From SG8-41 sp964521405 (GTDB taxonomy: Bacteria > Pseudomonadota > Gammaproteobacteria > Burkholderiales > SG8-41), in assembly GCA_964521405.1 (NCBI GenBank), contig CAZFRR010000271.1:1-30642 (forward strand): a stretch of DNA of 30,642 bases, in the 5' to 3' direction. Below, one piece after another: positions 14,203 to 22,212 of the stretch (position 1 is its first letter; the number at the start of each line of letters is the position of its first letter). The notes beneath the pieces are model-generated. The model saw nothing but the letters and a program-made list of their open reading frames with translations. It made no database searches and was not told the origin of the DNA. The position numbers and the translations under genes were made by a program.

Positions 14203-14859
14203 GTGGCCAGGCGTTTCGAGCTGCTGGTGTTCGATTGGGATGGCACGCTGATGGACTCAGCGGCGGCGATTGCCGCATCGATTCAGGCGGCGTGTCGCGA
14301 CCTGGATCTTCCCGTTCCGAGCGAGGAGCAGGCGCGCTACGTCATCGGCCTGGGGCTGGGCGACGCGCTGGCCCATATCCTGCCGGGACTGGACCCGGCG
14401 CGTTACCAGGACGTGCAGGCGCGTTACCGGGTTCACTTCCTGGAGCGCGACTCCGGCACCACGTTGTTTCCCGGCGCGGCCGATATGGTGGCGACGCTGC
14501 ATGACTGCGGCCATTTGCTGGCCGTGGCGACGGGCAAGAGCCGCCGCGGCCTGGACCGGGCGCTCGCCGCCACCGGCCTCAAACGCTCTTTTCATGCGAC
14601 GCGCTGCGCCGACGAAGGGCACTCCAAGCCGCATCCCGGAATGTTGCTCGGGCTGATGGAAGAACTGGGCATCGCCAGCGAGCGAACCTTGATGATCGGG
14701 GACACCACGCACGACATGGAAATGGCCCATGCCGCGGGCGTATCCCGTCTCGGCGCCGCCTACGGGGCGCACGCAAAAGAGGACTTGCTGGGTTACGCGC
14801 CGGTAGCTTGCGTGGAGGATTTCGACGGCTTGCGGAGATGGCTGGCGCAGAACGCCTGA
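14203..14859 (+). CDS. HAD-superfamily hydrolase, phosphoglycolate-phosphatase-like
   Basis: This 218-residue HAD subfamily IA phosphatase has the nucleophile motif VFDWDGTLMDS, the second motif in LAVATGKSR, and the Mg-binding GDTTHDMEMAHAAG. A helical cap (ASIQAACRDL...ALAHILPGLD) lies between motifs I and II, as in phosphoglycolate phosphatases and 5'-nucleotidase-like members. The substrate cannot be told from sequence. The GTG start at 14203 follows the rluC stop by 2 bp, so translation is probably coupled. A paired HAD gene after rluC is common in betaproteobacteria. Confidence 0.88.
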   Translation: MARRFELLVFDWDGTLMDSAAAIAASIQAACRDLDLPVPSEEQARYVIGLGLGDALAHILPGLDPARYQDVQARYRVHFLERDSGTTLFPGAADMVATLHDCGHLLAVATGKSRRGLDRALAATGLKRSFHATRCADEGHSKPHPGMLLGLMEELGIASERTLMIGDTTHDMEMAHAAGVSRLGAAYGAHAKEDLLGYAPVACVEDFDGLRRWLAQNA

Positions 14860-14957
14860 ATGCAGCTCCGGTCCGCGCGGCGTGGGTACGGGCTAAAATA
14901 GCGCTGCCACGATGATTCGAACGTGCCCATGGCGATTTTTGACTGAGGACGGCAAAC

Positions 14958-15917
14958 ATGACTGAACCGCAAACCGGCGCACAAGGAACAGGCTGGGAGC
15001 GCCAGGCGATCGAAAAGCTCGCACAGGCGGCACTCGATGAGCAGCGCCGGGGGAGGCGCTGGGGCATCTTCTTCAAGTCTCTCGCTTTCATCTACCTGTT
15101 CGCCCTGCTGATCATCGGCATGGGCTGGATTGGCAAGAGAGATGTGAGTCCCGGCAAGCACACCGCGCTGGTCGAGGTGAATGGCGTCATCGCCTCCAAC
15201 AGCAATGCCAGCGCGGACAATATCAGCGCCGGACTGCAGGAAGCCTTCAAGGACAAGCGCACGCAAGGCGTGATCCTGCGCATCAACAGCCCCGGCGGGA
15301 GCCCGGTTCAGGCCGGGAACATCAACGACGAGATCCGGCGGCTGCGCTCGAAATATCCCGATATCCCGCTCTACGCGGTGGTCGAGGACATCTGCGCATC
15401 CGGCGGGTATTACATCGCTGTGGCCGCCGACAGCATCTACGTGGACAAGGCGAGCATCATCGGCTCGGTCGGCGTGCTGATGGATGGCTTTGGCTTCACC
15501 GGAACGATGGAGAAGCTGGGGGTCGAGCGGCGGCTGCTCTCGGCGGGGGAAAACAAGGGTTTCCTGGACCCGTTTTCACCCGTGCTCGAGCCGCAAAAGG
15601 AGCACGCCCAGCAGATGCTGGACCAGATTCACCAACAGTTCATCAGCGTGGTGCGGGCTGGCCGCGGCAAGCGGCTGAAGGAAACGCCTGACATGTTCTC
15701 CGGCCTGCTGTGGGTCGGCCAGAAGAGCATCGATCTCGGCCTTGCCGACGCGCTGGGTAGCGTCGACTATGTGGCGCGCGAAGTGATCAAGGCCGAGGAC
15801 ATCGTGGATTTCACGCCCCGGGAGAACGTGGCCGAGCGCCTCGCGAAGCGTTTCGGCGCGGGAATGGCGGAAGGCCTCGTGCGATTCGGCGTCCTGGAGG
15901 GGATGAAGATCCGGTAA
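14958..15917 (+). CDS. sppA: S49-family signal peptide peptidase (SppA, short form)
   Basis: This 319-residue protein is the single-domain SppA type that degrades leftover signal peptides in the membrane. One transmembrane segment (about 36-54, SLAFIYLFALLIIGMGWIG) anchors it with the peptidase domain outside. LRINSPGGSPVQAG starts the ClpP-like fold. The nucleophile is Ser148 in DICASGGYYIA, and the general base is Lys200 in GENKGFLDPF. The 52-residue spacing equals that of Bacillus subtilis SppA (Ser147/Lys199). A Ser/Lys dyad is therefore intact. The ATG at 14958 follows a 98-bp spacer containing GGACGGC as a weak ribosome-binding site. A clear intrinsic terminator follows inside the convergent methyltransferase gene. 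Confidence 0.92.
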   Translation: MTEPQTGAQGTGWERQAIEKLAQAALDEQRRGRRWGIFFKSLAFIYLFALLIIGMGWIGKRDVSPGKHTALVEVNGVIASNSNASADNISAGLQEAFKDKRTQGVILRINSPGGSPVQAGNINDEIRRLRSKYPDIPLYAVVEDICASGGYYIAVAADSIYVDKASIIGSVGVLMDGFGFTGTMEKLGVERRLLSAGENKGFLDPFSPVLEPQKEHAQQMLDQIHQQFISVVRAGRGKRLKETPDMFSGLLWVGQKSIDLGLADALGSVDYVAREVIKAEDIVDFTPRENVAERLAKRFGAGMAEGLVRFGVLEGMKIR

Positions 15918-15928
15918 TCAAGGTATCT

Positions 15929-16654
15929 TTAGTTCTGTTCCCGATAGAGCAGGAACACGGCAAGCCGCCGGTCGAGCGCCGGCGGCTTTTTTTTCCACTC
16001 CGAAATCGTTTGAGTTGCCACGGTTTGGGTGGGGAGCGTAAGGTCCGCCGCGACACAGAGCAGCGTATCGCCGCGGCAATGCTCGAGCAACGCGTCCAGC
16101 AGCACGGCGTTGCGATAAGGCGTTTCGATGAATATCTGGGTCACGCCGCGTGCTTGCACGTCGAGGGCCTTCAGCCTCTGCGCCCGCTCGCTTCTCTCAA
16201 CCGGAAGGTAGCCGTGAAACGCAAAGCGCTGTCCGTTCATGCCGGAAGCCATCAGCGCGAGCAGTATGGAAGAGGGGCCGACGAGCGGCTCGACCCGGAT
16301 GCCGGCGCCGTGCGCGCGCCGCACCAGTTCGGCGCCGGGATCGGCCACCGCCGGACAGCCTGCTTCGGATATCAGCCCGCAATCCACACCTGCCAGCAGC
16401 GGCGCGAGCAGGGATTCAAGACCGTCCGCTCTCGTGTGCTCGTTCAGGAGTTGGATGTTGATCTCCTGCAGTGGACCGGGATGGGCAATTGCCTTGAGAA
16501 AGCGCCGCGCGGACTTGGCATCTTCCGCTATGAAAGCGTGCAAGGCTCGTGCGGGCCCGAGCGTGGCCGGCGCGAGCAAGGATAAAGCGTCCTCTCCGCC
16601 CAGTGTGACTGGTATCAGGAAGAGCGTTCCCTTGCCCGGTTGCGAATCAGACAA
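15929..16654 (-). CDS. RsmI-like SAM-dependent methyltransferase (tetrapyrrole methylase fold)
   Basis: This 241-residue protein belongs to the COG0313/tetrapyrrole methylase fold. It shows GTLFLIPVTLGGED at the N-terminus, GLISEAGCPAVADPGAELVRRAHGAGI in the middle, and PLVGPSSILLALMASG and FIETPYRN later, as in 16S rRNA 2'-O-methyltransferase RsmI. It is shorter than RsmI and diverges at the C-terminus, so it may be the paralogue often found beside maf rather than RsmI itself. I place the start at a TTG (16654) because GGAAGGAAGG lies 8 bases before it. That start overlaps the maf stop by 8 bases. An ATG at 16687 would add 11 unlikely residues. Its last codons contain the plus-strand terminator of the peptidase gene. 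Confidence 0.8.
   Translation of the reverse strand: MSDSQPGKGTLFLIPVTLGGEDALSLLAPATLGPARALHAFIAEDAKSARRFLKAIAHPGPLQEINIQLLNEHTRADGLESLLAPLLAGVDCGLISEAGCPAVADPGAELVRRAHGAGIRVEPLVGPSSILLALMASGMNGQRFAFHGYLPVERSERAQRLKALDVQARGVTQIFIETPYRNAVLLDALLEHCRGDTLLCVAADLTLPTQTVATQTISEWKKKPPALDRRLAVFLLYREQN
15962..15994 (+). terminator. Intrinsic terminator of the S49 peptidase transcript
   Basis: AAGCCGCCGG (15962-15971) pairs with CCGGCGGCTT (15979-15988) and is followed by eight T (15987-15994). It starts 45 bp after the peptidase stop and lies within the coding end of the convergent methyltransferase, where the T-run encodes lysines. Confidence 0.88.
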
Positions 16655-17231
16655 TGGCAACGCCTTCCTTCCGCAACATGGCCGCAAGCTGCACCAGGGG
16701 CAGCCCCATCAAGGCGCTGGGATCATCACCGGTCACGCGCTCGACGAGCACGATGCCGAGCCCTTCGATCTTGGCGCTGCCCGCACAATCGTAGGGCTGT
16801 TCCAGTTCGAGATAGCGCTCGATCTCGCGTTCGGTGTAATGGCGGAAGTGCACGGTGGTCGGCACTTCCGCCGCCTGCAGGGCGCCGCTTGCCGTGTTGA
16901 GCAGCGTCAGCGCGGTGTGAAACCGCACGCCCTTGCCGCGCATAGCGAGAAGTTGCGCCACGGCATTGCCGTGGTTGCCCGGCTTGCCGAGGTGCGCGCC
17001 GTCGAGTTCCGCCACCTGGTCGCTGCCGATGACCAGCGCATCGGGATAAAGCGGGGCCACCGCGCGCGCCTTGGCCTGCGCGAGCCGCATGGCGGTATCG
17101 CGCGCCGTTTCTCCGGGCCGGGCGGTTTCATCCGTGTCCGGCGCCACCACCTCGAACGGCAACCGCAACCGCTCTAATAATGCGCGGCGGTAGGGGGAGG
17201 TCGAAGCGAGCACGATGCGGGGGGGATTCAA
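16647..17231 (-). CDS. maf: Maf/YceF-type nucleoside triphosphate pyrophosphatase
   Basis: This 194-residue Maf protein hydrolyses non-canonical or methylated nucleotides to monophosphates (YceF subgroup: m7GTP in E. coli). Visible motifs are IVLASTSPYRRALLERL at the N-terminus, APDTDET, VIGSDQVAEL with the catalytic Asp, GKPGNHGNAVAQL, and the late YDCAGSAKIEGLGI. SxSPYR and the lack of a dTTP/UTP-type signature favour the YceF subgroup. The first possible start is TTG at 17231, two codons before conserved sequence; no ATG is available in this region, so a TTG start or an internal GTG must be used. It overlaps the methyltransferase gene downstream and is divergent from yceD. Confidence 0.85.
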   Translation of the reverse strand: MNPPRIVLASTSPYRRALLERLRLPFEVVAPDTDETARPGETARDTAMRLAQAKARAVAPLYPDALVIGSDQVAELDGAHLGKPGNHGNAVAQLLAMRGKGVRFHTALTLLNTASGALQAAEVPTTVHFRHYTEREIERYLELEQPYDCAGSAKIEGLGIVLVERVTGDDPSALMGLPLVQLAAMLRKEGVAIV

Positions 17232-17287
17232 GGCCCGGGGAACCCTGCTAAGTCTCTGCCAAATCTGGTTTTTTCACCGAAATCTTT

Positions 17288-17316
17288 TTGACAGAGCGGT
17301 GCAAAAATACTATCAT
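17288..17316 (+). promoter_or_regulatory. Near-consensus sigma70 promoter of the yceD-rpmF-fab cluster
   Basis: A perfect TTGACA (17288-17293) is followed by a 17-bp spacer and TATCAT (17311-17316), one mismatch from TATAAT. The predicted start is near 17323, only about 3 nt before the yceD ATG at 17326. This is the strongest promoter seen in the window and fits high expression of a ribosomal protein and fatty-acid synthesis genes. Confidence 0.8.
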
Positions 17317-17325
17317 GCGCGGCCT

Positions 17326-17811
17326 ATGACTGTCATTGACAGTCTGGAGTTTGCCCAGACCGGACAGAGCCTGCGTAGCAGCCTGCCGATAGCGGGGCTG
17401 ACGCGGCTGCGGGAGAGCCTCGCTGATACGCTCGGCGAAGTCGAGTTCGTGGTGCAAGGCGGCCGCGATCATCGCCGGCGTCTCATTCTCCGGCTCGATG
17501 TCAGCGGCGTGTTGCACTTGCAGTGCCAGCGATGCCTGGAGGCGCTCGATTACCCGCTGCGCTTCTCCAACGTGCTGCTGTTGGCCGAGCCGGGCAGCGC
17601 GAAAGATTTCGAGGCGGATGACGCCGAATGGGTCGAGCACAGTGCAACGCTCGATGTTGCGGGACTGGTTGAGGATGAGATCCTGTTGAGCCTGCCCTAT
17701 GCCCCGCGGCATGAGGCAGGAAGCTGCGGACAGGGTCCGGATTCCACGGCGGCAGACGCCAGGGTTTCAGCGTTCGCGAAGCTGGCTGCGCTGAAGCAGA
17801 ACAGAAGCTAG
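17326..17811 (+). CDS. yceD: YceD/DUF177 large ribosomal subunit accumulation protein
   Basis: This 161-residue protein is DUF177. The conserved core LRLDVSGVLHLQCQRCLEAL carries the CxxC pair, and the tail contains a further Cys in AGSCGQ. YceD is needed for normal 23S rRNA accumulation in E. coli and plants, and it nearly always sits in front of rpmF, as here (20 bp gap). The ATG at 17326 is chosen because upstream in-frame codons read through the promoter. With that promoter the transcript would be leaderless or have about three leader bases. Confidence 0.9.
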   Translation: MTVIDSLEFAQTGQSLRSSLPIAGLTRLRESLADTLGEVEFVVQGGRDHRRRLILRLDVSGVLHLQCQRCLEALDYPLRFSNVLLLAEPGSAKDFEADDAEWVEHSATLDVAGLVEDEILLSLPYAPRHEAGSCGQGPDSTAADARVSAFAKLAALKQNRS

Positions 17812-17831
17812 ATACTCAAGGAGTGTGAGAC

Positions 17832-18011
17832 ATGGCAGTACAGCAGAACAAGAAGTCCCCCTCAAAGCGCGGCATGCACCGCTCGCACGACGCGCTGACC
17901 AACCCGCCGCTGGCGCTCGAGCCGACCACCGGAGAAGTGCATCTGCGGCATCACATCAGCCCGAACGGCTATTACCGCGGCAAGAAGGTCGTCAAGACCA
18001 AGGGCGAATAG
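17832..18011 (+). CDS. rpmF: 50S ribosomal protein L32
   Basis: This 59-codon gene encodes MAVQQNKKSPSKRGMHRSHD at the N-terminus and SPNGYYRGKKVV near the end, the typical L32 sequence. It is the non-zinc form, since the cysteines of the zinc-ribbon type are absent. The ATG follows AAGGAGTGTGAGAC, a good ribosome-binding site. Position between yceD and plsX is the classical proteobacterial arrangement linking ribosome and membrane-lipid synthesis. Confidence 0.97.
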   Translation: MAVQQNKKSPSKRGMHRSHDALTNPPLALEPTTGEVHLRHHISPNGYYRGKKVVKTKGE

Positions 18012-18081
18012 GCGTTTTGCCCGCCATGGCAATACGGCCGGCGCGCGTTGTCATCGTGCGCGCCAGGAAGGGGGGGTGCGG

Positions 18082-19098
18082 ATGGAAGTGAAGGTTGCCA
18101 TCGATTGCATGGGTGGCGATCACGGCGCGCACGTCACGGTGCCCGCCGCGCTGAGCGTTCTGAAAAGCGATCCGGAAGCGTCCTTCCTGCTGGTCGGCCG
18201 GCAGGATGCGATCGAACAGCAGCTGGCCCGCCACGGCTCCGCGCCGGGCGGCCGGTTGATGATCCGGCACGCAAGCCAGGTCGTTGAAATGGACGAGCCG
18301 CCCGCTTCCGCCATGCGCGGCAAGAAGGATTCCTCGATGCGGGTGGCGATCAACCTGGTGGAGCAGGGCGAGGCGGCGGCCTGCGTCAGCGCGGGCAATA
18401 CGGGCGCGTTGATGGCCATCTCCCGCTTCGTGCTGGGCATGCTCCCCGGCATCGACCGTCCCGCGATCGCCACCCAGCTGCCCGCCCTGAAGGGGCATAC
18501 CCACATCCTGGACCTGGGTGCGAACGTGAACTGCGAACCCGAGCACCTGCTGCAGTTCGGCATCATGTGCTCGGAACTGGTGCGCTCGGTCGAGGGCAAG
18601 CCGCGCCCCACGGTGGGCCTGCTCAACATCGGGGCGGAGGATATCAAGGGCAGCGAGCAGGTGAAACGCGCCGCCGAGTTGATGCGCGCGAGCGACCTCA
18701 ACTTTCACGGCTACGTCGAGGGGGACGACATCTACAAGGGCACGACCGACGTGGTGGTGTGCGACGGGTTTGTCGGCAACGTCGCTCTCAAGGCATCCGA
18801 GGGGCTGGCGCAGATGCTCGCCACCTACCTGCGACAGGAATTCGGCCGCAATCTCTTCACCCGGCTGGCCGGACTGGTGGCGCTGCCGGTTCTCAACGCA
18901 TTCAAGAAACGCGTGGATCACCGCCGCTATAACGGCGCGAGCCTGCTGGGACTGCGCGGCATCGTGGTGAAAAGCCATGGCTCGGCCGACACATTCGCCT
19001 TCGAATTCGCCATCCGGCGCGCGATCGCCGAAGCGCGCACCGGCGTTCTCGCGCACATCACCGAGCGCATGGCGATAATCCACAAGAGCGCGGCGTGA
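18082..19098 (+). CDS. plsX: Phosphate acyltransferase PlsX
   Basis: This 338-residue protein makes acyl-phosphate from acyl-ACP for phospholipid synthesis. The N-terminus VKVAIDCMGGDHGAHVTV carries the DxMGGD signature. CVSAGNTGALMAI and LLNIGAEDIKGSEQVKRA are conserved inside, and GIVVKSHGSAD is near the C-terminus. Length matches the family. I prefer ATG at 18082; a GTG six bases earlier in frame follows GGAAGGGGGG and is also possible. The spacer from rpmF is 70 bp. Its TGA overlaps the fabH GTG start by four bases, implying coupled translation. Confidence 0.95.
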   Translation: MEVKVAIDCMGGDHGAHVTVPAALSVLKSDPEASFLLVGRQDAIEQQLARHGSAPGGRLMIRHASQVVEMDEPPASAMRGKKDSSMRVAINLVEQGEAAACVSAGNTGALMAISRFVLGMLPGIDRPAIATQLPALKGHTHILDLGANVNCEPEHLLQFGIMCSELVRSVEGKPRPTVGLLNIGAEDIKGSEQVKRAAELMRASDLNFHGYVEGDDIYKGTTDVVVCDGFVGNVALKASEGLAQMLATYLRQEFGRNLFTRLAGLVALPVLNAFKKRVDHRRYNGASLLGLRGIVVKSHGSADTFAFEFAIRRAIAEARTGVLAHITERMAIIHKSAA

Positions 19099-20060
19099 GC
19101 AGCCATTATTCCAGGATCATCGGCACCGGCGGCTATCTTCCCGCCAAGGTGCTTTTCAACCGCGACCTGGAGCAGATGGTGGATACCACCGACGAGTGGA
19201 TCTACACTCGCACCGGCATACGGCAGCGGCACATCGCCGCGGATGACGAAAAAACGAGCGACCTGGCGCTGGCGGCGAGCCGCGGGGCGCTGGCGGCGGC
19301 CGGCGTCGCCCCCGCCGATCTCGATCTCATCATCGTCGCCACTACCACGCCCGACATGATTTTCCCCAGCACAGCCTGCCTCCTGCAGGCCAAGCTCGGC
19401 ACGCGCAATTGCCCGGCATTTGACGTGCAGGCGGTCTGCAGCGGCTTTATCTACGGGCTCGCCACGGCCGATCAGTTCATGCGCTCGGGACAATACCGCA
19501 ACGCCCTGGTGGTGGGCGCCGAGATCTATTCGCGCATTCTCGACTGGAAGGATCGCGGAACCTGCGTGCTGTTCGGCGACGGCGCCGGCGCCGTCGTGCT
19601 CCGGCGTGATAGCACTCCGGGCATCCTGTCGAGCCGGCTGCACGCCGATGGCTCCCATGCCAATATGCTGTCGGTGCCGGGAACAATTTGCGGCGGCAAG
19701 GTGTCTGGCCGGCCGCTGTTGCAGATGGATGGGGGGGGCGTGTTCAAGTTCGCGGTCAAGGTGCTCGATGACGTCGTCGAGGAGACCCTGGCGGCAAACA
19801 ACCTGCGGAAGTCCGACATCGACTGGCTCATCCCGCACCAGGCCAATATCCGCATCATCCAGGCCATGGCCAGGAAACTGGGAATGAGCATGGAGAAGGT
19901 GGTGGTGACGGTGGATCGACATGCCAACACTTCCGCCGCTTCCATCCCGCTCGCGCTCGACGAAGCCGTGCGCGACGGGCGCGTCCGCTCCGGCCACCAC
20001 GTGCTGATGGAAGGCGTGGGCGGCGGATTCACCTGGGGGGCTGTGCTCGTAAAATGGTAG
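19095..20060 (+). CDS. fabH: 3-oxoacyl-ACP synthase III (FabH)
   Basis: This 321-residue condensing enzyme starts fatty-acid synthesis by joining acetyl-CoA and malonyl-ACP. The triad is complete: Cys115 in VQAVCSGFIYG, His248 in IPHQANIRII and Asn278 in RHANTSAASIP. The N-terminal DEWIYTRTGIRQR loop, which is involved in CoA binding, and the GVGGGFTWGAVL end are typical. The GTG start overlaps the plsX stop (GTGA). Confidence 0.96.
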   Translation: MSSHYSRIIGTGGYLPAKVLFNRDLEQMVDTTDEWIYTRTGIRQRHIAADDEKTSDLALAASRGALAAAGVAPADLDLIIVATTTPDMIFPSTACLLQAKLGTRNCPAFDVQAVCSGFIYGLATADQFMRSGQYRNALVVGAEIYSRILDWKDRGTCVLFGDGAGAVVLRRDSTPGILSSRLHADGSHANMLSVPGTICGGKVSGRPLLQMDGGGVFKFAVKVLDDVVEETLAANNLRKSDIDWLIPHQANIRIIQAMARKLGMSMEKVVVTVDRHANTSAASIPLALDEAVRDGRVRSGHHVLMEGVGGGFTWGAVLVKW

Positions 20061-20097
20061 CTATCCCTCTTTTGCCTCTCCTCGCCGGTCACGTGTC

Positions 20098-21030
20098 ATG
20101 AAGTTTGCGTTCGTGTTTCCGGGGCAGGGCTCACAGTCGGTCGGAATGATGCAGGCATTCACCGCTGCGAAGGTCGTGCGTGAAACATTCACCGAGGCTT
20201 CCGACGTGCTTCACCAGGACCTCTGGCAACTGGTGGCGGAGGGGCCGGCTGAAGCGCTCAATTTCACCGTCAACACCCAGCCAGTCATGTTGACCGCGGG
20301 CTACGCGGTCTACCGCGCGTGGCGCGATGCGGGAGGGGCCGAGCCGCTGCTGGTTGCCGGCCACAGCCTGGGCGAATACACCGCCTTGGTGGCTGCCGGC
20401 GCGCTGGCGTTCCGCGACGCGCTGCCGCTGGTGCGCTTTCGCGCCCAGGCGATGCAGGAAGCAGTGCCGGTGGGAGAAGGCGCGATGGCAGCCATACTAG
20501 GATTGGAGGACAGCGCCGTCAGCACCGCATGCGAGGAAGCAGCGCAGGGACAGGTGGTGGAACCGGTCAACTTCAATGCCCCGAGCCAGGTCGTGATCGC
20601 CGGTCACAAGCCGGCCGTGGAGCGGGGCATGGCGGCAGCCAAGTCGAAAGGCGCCAAGCGCGCGGTGCTGCTGCCGGTGAGCGCACCCTTTCATTCCTCA
20701 CTGCTCAAGCCGGCCGCTGAAAAACTGGCCGCCTATCTGCGCACGATCAACGTGAGCGCTCCGCGTATTCCGGTCGTGAACAATGTGGATGTGGCGACGG
20801 AAAACAACTCGCAGCGCATCAAGGATGCCCTGTCACGCCAGGCATGCAGGCCGGTGCGCTGGGTGGAAGTGGTGCGACACATGGCCGGGGCGGGCGTCAT
20901 GCACGTCGCAGAATGCGGTCCGGGGAAGGTGCTGGCCGGGCTCACCAAGCGCATCGACGGCAAGCTCCAGGGTTACGCCATCACCGATCCGCAATCCCTG
21001 GAACAAACCCTGCAGGCATTCAGATCATGA
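20098..21030 (+). CDS. fabD: Malonyl-CoA:ACP transacylase (FabD)
   Basis: This 310-residue enzyme transfers malonyl from CoA to ACP. FVFPGQGSQSVGM starts the protein. The nucleophile is Ser90 in VAGHSLGEYTALVAAG, and His199 in SAPFHSSLLKP completes the dyad. The C-terminal ECGPGKVLAGLTKRI is conserved. The ATG lies 37 bp after the fabH stop with a poor ribosome-binding site. The TGA overlaps the fabG start (ATGA), so fabD and fabG are translationally coupled. Confidence 0.96.
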   Translation: MKFAFVFPGQGSQSVGMMQAFTAAKVVRETFTEASDVLHQDLWQLVAEGPAEALNFTVNTQPVMLTAGYAVYRAWRDAGGAEPLLVAGHSLGEYTALVAAGALAFRDALPLVRFRAQAMQEAVPVGEGAMAAILGLEDSAVSTACEEAAQGQVVEPVNFNAPSQVVIAGHKPAVERGMAAAKSKGAKRAVLLPVSAPFHSSLLKPAAEKLAAYLRTINVSAPRIPVVNNVDVATENNSQRIKDALSRQACRPVRWVEVVRHMAGAGVMHVAECGPGKVLAGLTKRIDGKLQGYAITDPQSLEQTLQAFRS

Positions 21031-21770
21031 ATCTCGAAGGAAAAGTGGCGCTCGTTACCGGCGCCTCCCGCGGCATCGGCCAGGCGATTGCGCTGGAGCT
21101 GGGCAAGCAGGGCGCCGCGGTCATCGGCACCTCGACCACCCAGCTCGGCGCGGACGGCATCCGGCAGCGGCTCACGGCGGCCGGCGTCAAGTGCGCGGGC
21201 GTGGTGCTCGACGTCAACGACGCCCAGCAAAGCGAGTCCGCCGTCGCGGGGATCCAGAAAGAGTTCGGAGACATTTCGATTCTCGTCAACAACGCCGGCG
21301 TCACCCGGGATAACCTGCTGGTGCGCATGAAGGAAGAGGAATGGGATGCGGTGATGGCGACCGACTTGAAGTCGATCTACCGGCTGTCCAAGCTGGTGCT
21401 CCGCTCGATGATGAAAGCCCGTTTTGGGCGCATCATCAACATCACCTCGATAGTGGGCGTGACCGGGAATGCCGGCCAGACCAACTATGCCGCCGCCAAG
21501 GCCGGCATCATCGGATTTTCCAAGTCGCTCGCCCGCGAGATCGGCAGCCGCAACATCACCGTCAACTGCATCGCGCCGGGCTTCATCGACACCGACATGA
21601 CGCGGGCGCTGAGCGGCGGGCAACGGCAGGCGCTGATCGGGCAAATTCCGCTGGGCCGCCTGGGGCGGCCGGAAGACGTGGCCGCCGCCGTGGCGTTCCT
21701 GGCTTCACCCGGCGCGGATTACATGACCGGATGCACCTTGCACGTCAACGGCGGCATGGTCATGGACTGA
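21027..21770 (+). CDS. fabG: 3-oxoacyl-ACP reductase (FabG)
   Basis: This 247-residue short-chain dehydrogenase reduces 3-oxoacyl-ACP with NADPH. LVTGASRGIGQAI binds the cofactor and ILVNNAGVTRDNLL follows. The catalytic set is Ser141, Tyr154 and Lys158 in ITSIVGVTGNAGQTNYAAAK, three residues later than the E. coli numbering. MTGCTLHVNGGMVMD closes the protein. The start ATG at 21027 overlaps the fabD stop; the reading frame is open upstream, but codons before this ATG lie in fabD. Confidence 0.96.
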   Translation: MNLEGKVALVTGASRGIGQAIALELGKQGAAVIGTSTTQLGADGIRQRLTAAGVKCAGVVLDVNDAQQSESAVAGIQKEFGDISILVNNAGVTRDNLLVRMKEEEWDAVMATDLKSIYRLSKLVLRSMMKARFGRIINITSIVGVTGNAGQTNYAAAKAGIIGFSKSLAREIGSRNITVNCIAPGFIDTDMTRALSGGQRQALIGQIPLGRLGRPEDVAAAVAFLASPGADYMTGCTLHVNGGMVMD

Positions 21771-21851
21771 GGATGTTTGCAGGCGGCATGGCGCGGGAAT
21801 AATGATGGCAGTTACTTGAATTACAGGGATTTTTTTGCTGGGCGAATCTGG

Positions 21852-21857
21852 TAAAAT
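21852..21857 (+). promoter_or_regulatory. Possible acpP promoter -10 element
   Basis: The 178-bp spacer between fabG and acpP is AT-rich in the middle. TAAAAT at 21852-21857 could be a -10 box. Only T-rich sequence lies where a -35 is expected. An additional acpP promoter is common in proteobacteria because ACP is needed in high amounts. No terminator is visible in the spacer. Confidence 0.3.
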
Positions 21858-21948
21858 ATTGCCCTGCTTTGATACTGAACACCCTGGCCATAAACCAACG
21901 CCGGGTCTGAAACAACAGCACTAACAGCCTTTCGAGAAGGGGAATCAA

Positions 21949-22188
21949 ATGGAAAATATCGAGCAACGCGTCAAAAAGATTGTTGCCGAGCAGCTGGGCG
22001 TCAACGAAGCCGACGTCAAGCACGAGTCGTCCTTCGTCAACGACCTTGGCGCGGACTCACTCGACACCGTGGAACTGGTGATGGCGCTCGAAGAAGAGTT
22101 TGAGACCGAGATTCCCGACGAAGACGCCGAGAAGATCGCCACGGTCCAGCAAGCTATCGACTACATCAAGAGCCATTCGAAATCCTGA
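21949..22188 (+). CDS. acpP: Acyl carrier protein
   Basis: This 79-residue acidic protein carries the growing acyl chain on phosphopantetheine. The attachment serine is Ser37 in NDLGADSLDTVELVMALEEE, followed by the conserved EIPDEDAEKIATV helix III region. AGAAGGGG lies about six bases before the ATG and is a strong ribosome-binding site. It lies between fabG and fabF in the classical order. Confidence 0.98.
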   Translation: MENIEQRVKKIVAEQLGVNEADVKHESSFVNDLGADSLDTVELVMALEEEFETEIPDEDAEKIATVQQAIDYIKSHSKS

Positions 22189-22212
22189 TTTTCGTCCCTG
22201 CCCGGAGCAAAT

